Both the position numbers and the translations under genes were made by a program. Shown here piece after piece: positions 25,224 through 34,655 of a stretch of 64,000 nucleotides of DNA (position 1 is its first letter; each line of letters starts with the position of its first letter). The notes below the pieces were generated by a model. The model did no database searches and was not told where the DNA came from. It saw only the letters and a program-made list of their open reading frames with translations. Source of the DNA: Bauldia sp965232525 (GTDB taxonomy: Bacteria > Pseudomonadota > Alphaproteobacteria > Rhizobiales > Kaistiaceae); NCBI RefSeq assembly GCF_965232525.1, contig NZ_OZ246980.1, positions 3,906,001-3,970,000 on the forward strand, written 5' to 3'.

Positions 25224-26720
25224 ATGGAAATCGACACGCTCACGATCGCCGGCGCGCTTGACCAGTTCGCGTGCGGCGACCTCAGTGCCGTGGAACTGTG
25301 CCAGGCCTGCCTCGACCGCATTGCCGAGATCGACACTGCCGGCCCGACCTTGCGAGCGGTGCTCGAATTGAACCCGGATGCGCTGACCGATGCCGAGGCC
25401 TGCGATCGGGCCCGCCGGAGCGGCGCACCTGTGCCGCCGCTCAACGGCATCCCGATCTTTGTCAAGGACAGCATCGACACCACCGGCCACATGATGACCA
25501 CAGCCGGATCGATTGCCATGATCGGCAACTACGCGCCACGCGATGCCGTGGTTGTTGCCCGGCTGAGACAGGCCGGCGCGGTCGTTCTCGGCAAGACCAA
25601 CATGACCGAGTGGAGCTACATGCGCTCCGCCCGCACCTGTAGCGGCTGGAGCAGTCGCGGCGGCCAGATCCGCAACCCGCACGTCCTCGATCGGACCCCG
25701 TCCGGTTCCAGTGGCGGCTCCGCCGTCGCGGTGGCAACCAGCATGTGTCTCGGGGCACTTGGCGCCGAGGTCGACGGCTCCGTGGTTCGACCATCGTCGG
25801 CGAACGGCATCGTCGGCATCAAGCCGACGGTTGGCCTCGTCAGCCGCACCGGCGTGATGCCGGTGGCAGCACCCCAGGACACGGTCGGCCCGATGGCCCG
25901 CACGGTTGCCGACGTCGCGCGCCTGCTGACGGTGCTCGCCGGCCCCGATCCGGAGGATCCGGCAACCATGGTCGACGCCACACCGCAGGCGCCCGACTTC
26001 ACCACGTTCCTGGTCGACGGCGCGTTGAAAGGCGCCCGGATCGGCGTCGCCCGGGACCTGATGGGAACCCACGAGGGGGTCGACAAGGTCATCGATGACG
26101 CGATCGACACGCTGCGCGATCTCGGTGCCGAGATCGTCGATCCGGCGATCGGCGCGTGGACGCCATTCTTCGGCGAAGCGGAGACCGAGCTCTGTCTTTA
26201 CGGGTTCAAGGACGGGATCAACCGCTACCTGGCGGCTCACCCAAAATCGCCGATGAAGAGCCTGGCCGACGTCATCGCCTTCAACCGGGCCAACGCCGAT
26301 CGGACGCTGCAGTACTTTCCGCAGGATCTGTTCGAACGCGCCGAGGCCAAGGGTGGGCTTAACGATGAGGCTTACCTGAAGGCAAAGGAAGAATGCCGGC
26401 GCATGTCCCGCACCGACGGCATCGACAAGGTCCTGGCCACCCACCGCCTGGACGCCATCGTCGCACCGACCGACGGGACGCCGCCCTGGGCCATCGATCT
26501 GCTGGTCGGCGATCACATCGTCGGCGGTTGTTCCGCGCCGCCGGCGATGGCGGGCTATCCCCACGTCACCGTCCCGGCGGGTAAGTGCCACGGGCTGCCG
26601 GTCGCCCTGTCCTTCTTCGGACCCGCCTGGCAGGACGGCAAGCTGCTCGGCTATGCGTATGCCTTCGAGCAGGCAACCCACGCCCGCCCGGTGCCGGCCT
26701 TCAAGCCAACGGTGGCGTGA
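25224..26720 (+). CDS. amidase (amidase signature family)
   Basis: A 498-residue Ser-cisSer-Lys hydrolase. The catalytic Lys is in GIPIFVKDSIDT (about residue 81), the signature stretch is TPSGSSGGSAVAVATSMC (about 155-172), and the nucleophile Ser lies in GAEVDGSVVRPS (about 182). Length and order fit indoleacetamide- or aryl-amidase-like enzymes, but signature amidases vary too much for a substrate to be named. Single gene, 78 bp after mutB on the same strand and perhaps partly co-transcribed. No signal peptide. Confidence 0.9.
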   Translation: MEIDTLTIAGALDQFACGDLSAVELCQACLDRIAEIDTAGPTLRAVLELNPDALTDAEACDRARRSGAPVPPLNGIPIFVKDSIDTTGHMMTTAGSIAMIGNYAPRDAVVVARLRQAGAVVLGKTNMTEWSYMRSARTCSGWSSRGGQIRNPHVLDRTPSGSSGGSAVAVATSMCLGALGAEVDGSVVRPSSANGIVGIKPTVGLVSRTGVMPVAAPQDTVGPMARTVADVARLLTVLAGPDPEDPATMVDATPQAPDFTTFLVDGALKGARIGVARDLMGTHEGVDKVIDDAIDTLRDLGAEIVDPAIGAWTPFFGEAETELCLYGFKDGINRYLAAHPKSPMKSLADVIAFNRANADRTLQYFPQDLFERAEAKGGLNDEAYLKAKEECRRMSRTDGIDKVLATHRLDAIVAPTDGTPPWAIDLLVGDHIVGGCSAPPAMAGYPHVTVPAGKCHGLPVALSFFGPAWQDGKLLGYAYAFEQATHARPVPAFKPTVA

Positions 26721-27099
26721 GGCCGCCGCAGGCCGAGCTTGGTGACGCGTGTTGTCGGTGCCACGCGGAACGATGCGTCTTCGAGGCTCGGGCTCATAGC
26801 CCTCGCATCCCCGATCGGGTCGGGGACAGGCTCTCAAGATGAGGTCTGTAGTTTCCGGCCAGACACACGCACTAAGCTCCTCATGCTGAGAGCCTGCCCC
26901 CGACCCGATCGGGGGAGTCCCGGCGGAGCCGGGCCTCGAAGCACGCAGAGCGACCGACGCAGCATTCCCTCTCCCCTTGTGGGAGAGGATAGCGAGGCTT
27001 GGCGGTGAAGCCGGTTTAGCCGAGCTTGGTGAGGGGTGTTGGCGGTACCGCCAATCGTCGAACCTCCAACCTCTCATCCGGTTTGCCTAGAGTTCACGC
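26721..27099. other. repeat-filled intergenic region
   Basis: No gene. Contains two copies of the CCTCA/TCGAGG palindromic element in opposite orientation (about 26768-26848 and 26877-26952) and an element at 26970-27041 (CTCTCCCCTTGTGGGAGAG with its AGCGAGGCTTG tail) that recurs at 39119-39190. Confidence 0.7.
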
Positions 27100-27666
27100 T
27101 CAGCCTTTGGCGTCAACGATCGTCAACACCGCGATCTTGAACGACCCGATCAGGCCATCCAGGTCTGCGCGACTTCGTGCGCCGGTCTTAAAGCCCATTG
27201 CGACTGTGACGATCAGATGCGCCACATCGGCTACGGATTGTCCCGACGCTTCGATTGGGTCTCGGTAGTCGTCCAGAAGCTCCGCGATCAGCGCCTCATG
27301 GCGTTGGTGAGAACGATCGATTTCGTCCTTGCCCGCCGCGTTGTGCCCACTGATCAGATCCTCCGGATCACCGGCAGTCTCCAGCAGTTCGAAGGACTTG
27401 ACGATTGTCTCGTCGAAGTAGGCATCGAGCTTTTCAGCGAGAGTGGCGCAACGGCCCAACCGCTCGCGCACGCGGGCCAGGCTCTGGTCCGTAACGCTCC
27501 GGATCGACGCTCGGATCAATTCGTCCTTGGCGCCGAACAGGTCGTAGAGCGTCTGTCGCGACACACCCGCGTTCGATGCAATGTCGGCCATCGAAGCTTT
27601 TCGCGCCCCGTATCGGACGAAGACCCGGATCGCGGCTTCGACAATCTTGTCTTCGGTTTCGGTCAA
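27100..27666 (-). CDS. TetR/AcrR family regulator
   Basis: A 188-residue regulator. The N-terminal helix-turn-helix reads EDKIVEAAIRVFVRYGARKA and MADIASNAGVSRQTLYDLFG, with KDELI starting the linker helix; the ligand domain is the usual variable helical part. The TTG at 27666 is chosen because the conserved domain begins directly after it; open frame extends upstream into the divergent promoter but lacks a good start. Divergent from the alpha/beta hydrolase, which it likely represses. Confidence 0.85.
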   Translation of the reverse strand: MTETEDKIVEAAIRVFVRYGARKASMADIASNAGVSRQTLYDLFGAKDELIRASIRSVTDQSLARVRERLGRCATLAEKLDAYFDETIVKSFELLETAGDPEDLISGHNAAGKDEIDRSHQRHEALIAELLDDYRDPIEASGQSVADVAHLIVTVAMGFKTGARSRADLDGLIGSFKIAVLTIVDAKG

Positions 27667-27716
27667 GGGGGCGAATCCGCGAGCAACATTGCCCGATGAT
27701 ATCGGCGGATCGCGAC

Positions 27717-27760
27717 TTGACAAGCTGAAGTGATCTGTAGGATATAACTCGACATATATC
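27717..27760 (+). promoter_or_regulatory. promoter and candidate TetR operator of the hydrolase gene
   Basis: TTGACA at 27717-27722 and GATATA at 27741-27746 with 18 bp between. The -10 box is the left half of an inverted repeat GATATA-8 bp-TATATC (27741-27760), suitably placed for repression by the divergent TetR protein. Confidence 0.55.
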
Positions 27761-27784
27761 GTCAAATTGTAAACGGAGGACTCA

Positions 27785-28687
27785 ATGGAAAAGGAGCAGG
27801 AAGATGCCTTGATCGACGCCTTGGCCAAGGGCGTCAGCTATTCCTTTCGTACGCCGATCCTGCGGCGGCCTTCCGATGTCGGCCTGGCGTATGAGGACAT
27901 CTTTTTCCCGTCCATGGACGGTGTGATGTTGGACGGATGGTTGATCCCGGCGGCCGGCAGCGACAAGCTGGTCATCTGCAATCACTTCATCGGCGCCAAC
28001 CGCTACGGTTATCCGGGACACCTGGAACCGTGGACTGGGCAGGGCGGGTTCGAGGTGAACTTCCTTGGCGCGTACAAGGCACTGAACGAGGCCGGCTACA
28101 CCGTCCTGGCCTATGACCTGCGTGGGCACGGTCACTCCGCCAGTGGCGCTGGCGACATCACCGGTGTGGGCGCGATCGAGTGGCGCGACGTTGTCGGCTC
28201 GGTTCGCTACGCCAAGTCACGGCACGATATAGCGACGATGAAAGTCGCCCTGCACAGCCTCTGCATGGGCTGCAATTCGACGTTCATCGCCATGGAGAAG
28301 CACCCGGAGGAGTTCGACCACATACGCTGCATGATCGCGCTGCAGCCGCTGTCGGCGGCGCCATTCATCGAACGAGCGCTCATTGATGCCGGGATCGAGA
28401 ATGCGGTCGAGCGGTTCGACGAGGCCTATACGCGATATTCTAGTTTCCGGCACGCGGACTCGAACGCCGTTGCACGCGCCGATGCCGTCAAATGCCCGAC
28501 CATGGTCGTCCAGGTCCGTGACGACGCCAGCACCAAGCCCTGGGACGCTGAGCAAATCTACGAGCGGCTACCAAACCCGGACAAGAAGCTCTTGTGGATC
28601 GAGGGAACGCCTGTGCGCTACGAGGGCTACCGTTACTTCAGCCAGCATCCGGCCGAGATGGTCGCCTGGTACGACGCCCACGTCTAA
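27785..28687 (+). CDS. alpha/beta hydrolase with putative Cys nucleophile
   Basis: A 300-residue hydrolase without signal peptide. The oxyanion-side strand AGYTVLAYDLRGHGHSASG is canonical, but the nucleophile elbow reads HSLCMGCNS, so Cys replaces the usual Ser of G-x-S-x-G and the preceding Gly is Ser, reminiscent of dienelactone hydrolase. Asp in VVQVRDDAST (about 240) and His in YFSQHPAEM near the C-terminus could complete the triad. ATG 27785 has GGAGG five bases upstream. Controlled by the divergent TetR gene. Could be an enzyme of unusual chemistry or a catalytically weak binding protein. Confidence 0.85.
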   Translation: MEKEQEDALIDALAKGVSYSFRTPILRRPSDVGLAYEDIFFPSMDGVMLDGWLIPAAGSDKLVICNHFIGANRYGYPGHLEPWTGQGGFEVNFLGAYKALNEAGYTVLAYDLRGHGHSASGAGDITGVGAIEWRDVVGSVRYAKSRHDIATMKVALHSLCMGCNSTFIAMEKHPEEFDHIRCMIALQPLSAAPFIERALIDAGIENAVERFDEAYTRYSSFRHADSNAVARADAVKCPTMVVQVRDDASTKPWDAEQIYERLPNPDKKLLWIEGTPVRYEGYRYFSQHPAEMVAWYDAHV

Positions 28688-28749
28688 GCCGGCGGTGGTC
28701 CCGATGTTTTGGACGGACGTTCCCGACCGCAACGACGGTGTTGTCCGAC

Positions 28750-29913
28750 CTACCGGTCCCCCACCCAGCGCGCGAGCCGCGCCACCGCCTCGTCGAGGAC
28801 ATCGTCCCGCTTGGAGAAGCAGAGCCGGATGAAGTGACCCGGTGCGTCGGAGCGGTAGAAGGCCGACACCGGCACCGCGGTCACCCCCGCCTCGATCGTC
28901 AGCCGCTCGCAAGTCGCCGCGTCGTCGTCGCCGAGATCGAACGGGCGGGTGTCGACGGTGAGGAAGTAGGTGCCGGCGCACGGCGCCACACCGAAGCCGA
29001 TGCGGCTCAAGCCCTCGGCCAGCCGGTCGCGCTTGGCCTGAAGATCGCCGGGGAGGCTGCCGTAATAGGCGTCGTCCTTGCCGAGCCCGAAGGCGACCGC
29101 GTGCTGCAACCCCGGCGGCGTTGTGAACGTGGTGAACTGGTGCGCCTTGGTGATCGGATCGAGCAGGTTCGGCGCGGCGGTGAGGTAACCGACCTTCCAG
29201 CCGGTCAGCGAGAACGTCTTACCCGCCGAGCCGATCCGCACGGTGCGCTCGCGCATCCCCGGCAGCGTCATCAACGGCCGATGACGACGACCGTCGAACA
29301 GGATGTGTTCGTAGACCTCGTCGCAGATCGCATAGGCATCGTGGCGGACGACAAGATCGGCGATCAGCGCCAGTTCGTCGTCACTGAAAACCTTGGCCGC
29401 CGGGTTCATCGGATTGTTGAGCAGGATCGCCTTGGTCTTCGGGCCGAACGCGGCCGCGAGTGCTTCCTGGTCAAGGCGCCAGTCCGGCGGCGTCACCCGA
29501 ACCATCCGCGCCGTCGCCCCGGCCCGCTCGACCAGCGGCAGGTAGCAGTCGTAGAGCGGCTCGATCAGCACCACCTCGTCGCCCGGCTCGATCAGCGCCG
29601 CCATGCAGTCGGACAGCGCCTCGGTCGCCCCGGAGGTGACCAGCACTTCCGTCCGCCAGTCAACGTCGAGGCCATAGAACCGCCGGTTGGCGTCGGCCAC
29701 CGCCTGCCGCAGCTCCGGCACGCCCATCATCGGCGGATACTGATTCGGCCCGTTGACCACCGCCTCGGCCGCGACGCGCCGGATATCCTCCGGCCCATCG
29801 ACGTCGGGGAAACCCTGGCCGAGATTGATCGCGTCGTGGGTCCGCGCGAGTTGGGACATGACCTCGAACACCGTGGTCGGCAGTCCCGTGTAAACCGGGT
29901 TGGTGGGTTTCAT
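28750..29913 (-). CDS. PLP-dependent aminotransferase, class I/II (YbdL/KAT-like)
   Basis: A 387-residue fold-type I transaminase. Motifs: INLGQGFPDVDGPE near residue 27, NQYPPMMGVPELRQAVA, LLNNPMNPAAKVFS with the substrate Asn, ICDEVYEHILFDG with the PLP-binding Asp and Tyr, and the Schiff-base Lys in RIGSAGKTFSLTGWKVGY (near 237). The GQGFPD and AGKTFS-TGWK patterns are typical of the methionine/kynurenine aminotransferase subgroup. ATG 29913 (MKPTNPVY) begins the conserved part; no strong ribosome binding site. Cytoplasmic; amino donor not certain. Confidence 0.93.
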   Translation of the reverse strand: MKPTNPVYTGLPTTVFEVMSQLARTHDAINLGQGFPDVDGPEDIRRVAAEAVVNGPNQYPPMMGVPELRQAVADANRRFYGLDVDWRTEVLVTSGATEALSDCMAALIEPGDEVVLIEPLYDCYLPLVERAGATARMVRVTPPDWRLDQEALAAAFGPKTKAILLNNPMNPAAKVFSDDELALIADLVVRHDAYAICDEVYEHILFDGRRHRPLMTLPGMRERTVRIGSAGKTFSLTGWKVGYLTAAPNLLDPITKAHQFTTFTTPPGLQHAVAFGLGKDDAYYGSLPGDLQAKRDRLAEGLSRIGFGVAPCAGTYFLTVDTRPFDLGDDDAATCERLTIEAGVTAVPVSAFYRSDAPGHFIRLCFSKRDDVLDEAVARLARWVGDR

Positions 29914-30384
29914 CGGCGTCGGCGAAATCGGCGAGGTGGGAGCATCGTGTTCACGGCCTTGTGATCGGCGAGCGGCGACGATGTCGCAAACCGGGTGGCC
30001 GCGCAATCCGTATCAGCGAATGAACGCGCTGACGACCATGGAGCGGAAAACGATGCCGCGATGACGTCACGGTTGCGCCGGGCGACGGCACGCTCCGCGG
30101 CCACGCGACAGCCTTTTCGCCGTCGTGTTGCGCGGATTTGCGCGATTGCGGCGGCAGCGTGGCAACTGAAGCGTCGATGATCAGCCAATGTGCCTGCGAT
30201 GCAACAGCAACCGACTGATACGCAACGAGTAACCCGGAAACAGGGAGCACAACACTACTGACATATCTGGGCTAACCAATTTGCAATTGTGCGTTCAATT
30301 CCAGTGGTGCAGTCGCTATATGCTTCCAATCGCGAAACGGGCGCACCCAGATTGAAGTGGCAGCCCTTTGTCTGGTGATCACAG
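29914..30384. other. intergenic region upstream of RND operon
   Basis: 471 bp without a supported gene. The right part is AT-richer and holds a possible promoter for the RND operon: TTCAAT at 30294-30299 and TATATG at 30317-30322, 17 bp apart. No regulator gene lies next to the operon. Confidence 0.35.
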
Positions 30385-31515
30385 ATGGCTTCATCCATTT
30401 TCAAACCCAGTCGGGTTCTGTCTGTTCTTATCGTTCTCGCCGCCGCCGGCTGGATTGCCTCCGGTGCGCTCTCCCAGAGTGAAGGGGAAGAGACCGACGA
30501 CCAGGCGATCCGCGAATCCGAGGTCGAGGCGCCGGTCCTTGTTCAGAAGGTCGCGGTCTCGACCATCATCCCGGAAACCCATCAGCGCCAGTTCACGCTC
30601 TCCTGCACCACCGAGGCGGACCAGCAGTCGGTGGCGGTGGCCCGCGGTGCCGGTGTCATCACCGATCTCAACGTCAAGCGCGGCAGCAACGTCAGGGCCG
30701 GCGATGTGATCGCCACGCTCTCCGACGAAGGCCGCGACGCGGCGGTGAAGCAGGCTGAGGCGCTGCTTGAGCAGCGGCGGGCCGAGTACGAGGCCAACAA
30801 GGCCCTGATCGACTCCGGCAACACGCCTCGGAACCAATTGCCGGCGCTCGAGGCCGCGGTCGCCGCGGCGGAAGCGACGCTGGCCAGCGCCGAAGCCGAG
30901 TCGGATCGTTCGCTCATCCGCTCGCCGATCAACGGTGTGGTCGACGACGTGCCGGTCCAGGTCGGTCAGGCGATCCAGCCGGGTGCGGTCATCGCCGAGG
31001 TGATCGATCCGGACCCGATGCTTGCTGTTGGCTTCGTCAGCGAGCGCGAGCGCGGCTTTCTTCAGCTCGGTCAGACGGCGAGCGTGCGCTTCATCAACGG
31101 CTCGAACCAGGAAGCGGAAGTCACCTTTGTCGGCCTCAGCGCCGACACCGCAACCCGCACCTATCCGGTCGAAGCGCACATGGACAACGCAGACGCCCGT
31201 ATTGCCGACGGCGTCACCTGTGAGATGACCGTCTCCACCCAACCGATCGAAGCCGCCCCGGTGCCGCGTTCCGCTCTGGTGTTCTCCGATGACGGCGTGC
31301 TCGGCATCCGCGCCGCGGCCGACGACGACCGGGCGCACTTCATGCCGGTGTCGATCGTCGACGACGGCCGGGAGTTGGTCTGGGTCGACGGCATCGACAG
31401 CGCCACCCAGGTGATCGTGGTCGGTCAGGACTTCGTCAAGGACGGCGATCGGATCGAGGCCGTCTCGACGGTCGCCGAGGCCGACACCGACATCGCGACG
31501 GAGCCTGAACTGTGA
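30385..31515 (+). CDS. RND efflux periplasmic adaptor (membrane fusion protein)
   Basis: A 376-residue adaptor joining an inner-membrane RND pump to an outer-membrane channel. An N-terminal membrane anchor (VLSVLIVLAAAGWIASG) is followed by a lipoyl half (GVITDLNVKRGSNVRAGDVIATL), a coiled-coil hairpin at about 110-175 rich in Ala and Glu, the second lipoyl half (DRSLIRSPINGVVDDVPVQVGQAIQPG) and beta-barrel and membrane-proximal domains. Its TGA overlaps the GTG of the pump gene. Anchored by a transmembrane helix rather than a lipid. Confidence 0.92.
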   Translation: MASSIFKPSRVLSVLIVLAAAGWIASGALSQSEGEETDDQAIRESEVEAPVLVQKVAVSTIIPETHQRQFTLSCTTEADQQSVAVARGAGVITDLNVKRGSNVRAGDVIATLSDEGRDAAVKQAEALLEQRRAEYEANKALIDSGNTPRNQLPALEAAVAAAEATLASAEAESDRSLIRSPINGVVDDVPVQVGQAIQPGAVIAEVIDPDPMLAVGFVSERERGFLQLGQTASVRFINGSNQEAEVTFVGLSADTATRTYPVEAHMDNADARIADGVTCEMTVSTQPIEAAPVPRSALVFSDDGVLGIRAAADDDRAHFMPVSIVDDGRELVWVDGIDSATQVIVVGQDFVKDGDRIEAVSTVAEADTDIATEPEL

Positions 31516-34500
31516 GACGGATCGTTGATTTCGCGATCGATCATGCTCGGCTGACGATCGCGATCCTGATCTTCCTGCTGATCGCCGGCGGCAGCGCCTA
31601 CGTCAACATCCCCAAGGAAGCCGAGCCGGACATCACCGTTCCGATCGTCTACGTCTCGCTGTCGCAGGCCGGCATTTCGCCGGAGGATTCCGAGCGGCTC
31701 CTTGTTCGTCCGATGGAGTCGGAACTTAAGGACGTCTCCAACGTCAAGGAAATGAGTTCCGCCGCCTATGAAGGCGGCGGTTACGTTTTGCTGGAATTCG
31801 AAGCCGGTTTCGATCCCGACATCGCGCTTCAGGACATCCGTGCCAAGGTCGAGGATGCCAAGGCGGAACTTCCCGCCGATGCTGACGAGCCGCGGGTCGA
31901 GGAAGTCAATCTGAGCGAACAGCCGATCGTGCGCGTGGCGCTCGGCGGCGACTTGTCCGAGCGAACGCTCAACCGGATCGCCCACGAAGCGCAGGACGCC
32001 ATCGAGCTGATCCCGGCGGTACTGTCGGCCGACATCAGCGGCCTGCGCGACGAGGTGATCGAGATCATCGCCGAGCCGATGCTCTTAAACAGCTACGGTG
32101 TGTCGCTGGAGGACTTCGCCCTCGCCGTGGCTCGGTCCAACAGCCTGGTGGCCGCAGGGGCGCTGGAAGGGCCGCAGGGGCGCTTCGCCGTCAAGGTTCC
32201 GGCGTTGATCGAGACTCCGCAGGACGTCCTCAACATTCCGATCGCCGCCTCGAACGCCGCGGCGGTCACGCTTGGCGACGTCGCCACCGTGCTGCCCACC
32301 TTCAAGGACCCGACCTCAATCACCCGGGTCGACGGCCAGTCGGCGGTGGTGGTCGAAGTGTCGAAGCGTTCGGGCGCCAACCTGATCGAGACCGTCGACG
32401 CGGTGCGCGCCGCGATCGGGCCGTTGAAGGCCACATGGCCGGATGCCCTGGAAGTCACCTTCATCCAGGACCGGTCCGAGTTCATCCGCACCATGCTCGC
32501 CGACCTCCAGAACTCGGTGCTGACCGCCGTGATCCTGGTCGCGGTCATCATCTTGTTTACGCTGGGCGGTCGCGCGTCGATCATGATCGGCATCGCCGTA
32601 CCGTTCTCGTTCCTGGTCGGCGTGCTCGCCCTCTACATGGCCGGCTTCACGATGAACATCGTGGTGCTGTTCAGCCTGATCCTCGCCGTCGGCATGCTGG
32701 TCGACGATGCGATCATCGTCTCGGAATTCGCCGAACGACGAATGTCGGAGGGCATGCCGCCACGCGAGGCCTATGCCTTCGCCGCAAGCCGCATGAGCGG
32801 CCCGGTGATCGCCGCGACGCTGACCCGTATCGCCGCGTTCTCACCACTCATGTTCTGGCCGGGCCTCGTCGGCGAATTCATGCAGTATCTGCCGTTGACG
32901 CTGATCGCGACGCTGACCGCATCGCTAGTCGCCGCCCTGATCTTCACCCCGACCCTCGGCGCCCTGATCGGCCGGCCCCAGACCGTGCATCACGACGCGG
33001 CACGGCGCGAAGGCCCGTTCCTGAAGACGGTCCGCGTCGCCATCCGCTTCCCCGGCCTGACCCTGCTTCTCGCGTTCGGCATGCTTTGGGGCATCATTCA
33101 GGTCTACGGCCAGTACGGCGCCGGCGTGGAGTTCTTCCCCGAGGTCGAGCCCGACTTCGGCAACGTGATCATCCACGCGCGCGGGAACATGTCGCTCCCC
33201 GAGCAGGACGATCTGGTCAAGGCGGTCGAGGATCGGATCCTCGACATGGAGGAGCTGTCGACCATCTTCTCCCGGGTCGGCACCGGCCGCCAGGGTGACG
33301 AGTCCCTTACTGAGGACACCATCGGCACCATCCAGTTCGAGTTCGTCGACTGGCAGGAGCGTCGCCCGGCCGGCGAGATCATGGACGAGGTCCGCGAGCG
33401 CACCGCAGACATCCCCGGCATCAAGGTCGAGGTCACCACCCCCGCCGCCGGCCCGCCCACCGGCAAGCCGGTCCAGGTTCAGCTCTCCGGCAACAACCGT
33501 GAAGCCCTGTTCGAGGCCGCGCGGCGCGTCTCCGATCAGGTCGCCCAGATCCCCGAGATTCGCGACCTCGACGACGGCCTGCCGATCCCGGGTATCGATT
33601 GGCAGGTCCAGGTCGACAAGGCCGAAGCGGCGCGTTACGGCGTCAGCGTGTCCTCCGTCGGATCGCTGATCCGGCTGGTCACCAACGGCTTGACGGTCAC
33701 CGACTACCGACCGGCGACCAGCGAGGACCCGGTCGACATCATCGTCCGCGTTCCGGAAGACCGGCGTACGCTCAACCAGATCGACGAGCTCTATCTCGAG
33801 ACGCCGGCAGGATCGGTGCCGATCAGCAACTTCATGGAGCGCGTCCCGGCGCACAAGGTCGGCATCATCAACCGCGTCGACGGCGAGCAAGTGGTTACGG
33901 TTACCGCCAATGTCGCCGAGGGCGTGCTTGCCTCGGAGGTGCTGCAGCAGGTCCGCACCATGCTGGAGAGCGCCGACTTCGGCGGCCTGGTGACCTGGAA
34001 ACTGACCGGCGAGGACGAGGAGAGCCAGGCGGCGCAGGAGTTCCTGATGAACGCCTTCATCGTCGCGGTGTTCCTGATCTTCATCGTGCTGCTCGCCCAG
34101 TTCAACAAGCTGTCGAGCGTGATGCTGATCCTGTCGGCGATCATCCTGTCGACGATCGGCGTGATCATCGGCCTCTTGGTGATGAACCAGCCGTTCGGCA
34201 TCGTCATGACCGGCATCGGGATCATTGCGCTTGCCGGTGTTGTCACCAACAACAACATCGTCCTGATCGACACCTATGACCGATTGCGGCGCGAAGGGGT
34301 CCCGGTCGACGAAGCGATCATCCGCACCTGTCGGGAGCGTGCCCGGCCGGTGATGCTGACCGCGGTGACGGCGATCCTCGGCGTGTTGCCGATCGCCTTC
34401 GCGGTGACCATCGACTTCCTGAACCGCGAGGTGACGCAAGGGGCACCGTCGGCGCAGTGGTGGATCCAGCTCTCCACCGCGATCGTGTTCGGCCTCGGCT

Positions 34501-34655
34501 TCGCCACGGTCCTGACCCTGATCATCACCCCGGCCGCCCTCGCCTTCCTGGCCAAACTCGGGCGCTTTTTCGACCGGATATTCCGCCGCAAGCGGCGCGC
34601 TCCGGCGAGTGGCGGCGTGGCGCCGGCCCATACCCGTAGCGACCGCAACCCCTGA
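31512..34655 (+). CDS. RND efflux pump, inner-membrane transporter
   Basis: A 1047-residue proton-driven exporter of the HAE1/AcrB-like group with 12 membrane spans and two large periplasmic loops. Helix 4 carries the proton-relay pair in LAVGMLVDDAIIVSEF. The opening ARLTIAILIFLLIAGGSAYVNIPKEAEPDI and the gate-like PTGKPVQVQLSG segment are standard. GTG at 31512 overlaps the adaptor stop. No outer-membrane channel gene follows, so a TolC homologue elsewhere must complete the system. The substrate cannot be read from the sequence. Confidence 0.95.
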   Translation: MRRIVDFAIDHARLTIAILIFLLIAGGSAYVNIPKEAEPDITVPIVYVSLSQAGISPEDSERLLVRPMESELKDVSNVKEMSSAAYEGGGYVLLEFEAGFDPDIALQDIRAKVEDAKAELPADADEPRVEEVNLSEQPIVRVALGGDLSERTLNRIAHEAQDAIELIPAVLSADISGLRDEVIEIIAEPMLLNSYGVSLEDFALAVARSNSLVAAGALEGPQGRFAVKVPALIETPQDVLNIPIAASNAAAVTLGDVATVLPTFKDPTSITRVDGQSAVVVEVSKRSGANLIETVDAVRAAIGPLKATWPDALEVTFIQDRSEFIRTMLADLQNSVLTAVILVAVIILFTLGGRASIMIGIAVPFSFLVGVLALYMAGFTMNIVVLFSLILAVGMLVDDAIIVSEFAERRMSEGMPPREAYAFAASRMSGPVIAATLTRIAAFSPLMFWPGLVGEFMQYLPLTLIATLTASLVAALIFTPTLGALIGRPQTVHHDAARREGPFLKTVRVAIRFPGLTLLLAFGMLWGIIQVYGQYGAGVEFFPEVEPDFGNVIIHARGNMSLPEQDDLVKAVEDRILDMEELSTIFSRVGTGRQGDESLTEDTIGTIQFEFVDWQERRPAGEIMDEVRERTADIPGIKVEVTTPAAGPPTGKPVQVQLSGNNREALFEAARRVSDQVAQIPEIRDLDDGLPIPGIDWQVQVDKAEAARYGVSVSSVGSLIRLVTNGLTVTDYRPATSEDPVDIIVRVPEDRRTLNQIDELYLETPAGSVPISNFMERVPAHKVGIINRVDGEQVVTVTANVAEGVLASEVLQQVRTMLESADFGGLVTWKLTGEDEESQAAQEFLMNAFIVAVFLIFIVLLAQFNKLSSVMLILSAIILSTIGVIIGLLVMNQPFGIVMTGIGIIALAGVVTNNNIVLIDTYDRLRREGVPVDEAIIRTCRERARPVMLTAVTAILGVLPIAFAVTIDFLNREVTQGAPSAQWWIQLSTAIVFGLGFATVLTLIITPAALAFLAKLGRFFDRIFRRKRRAPASGGVAPAHTRSDRNP

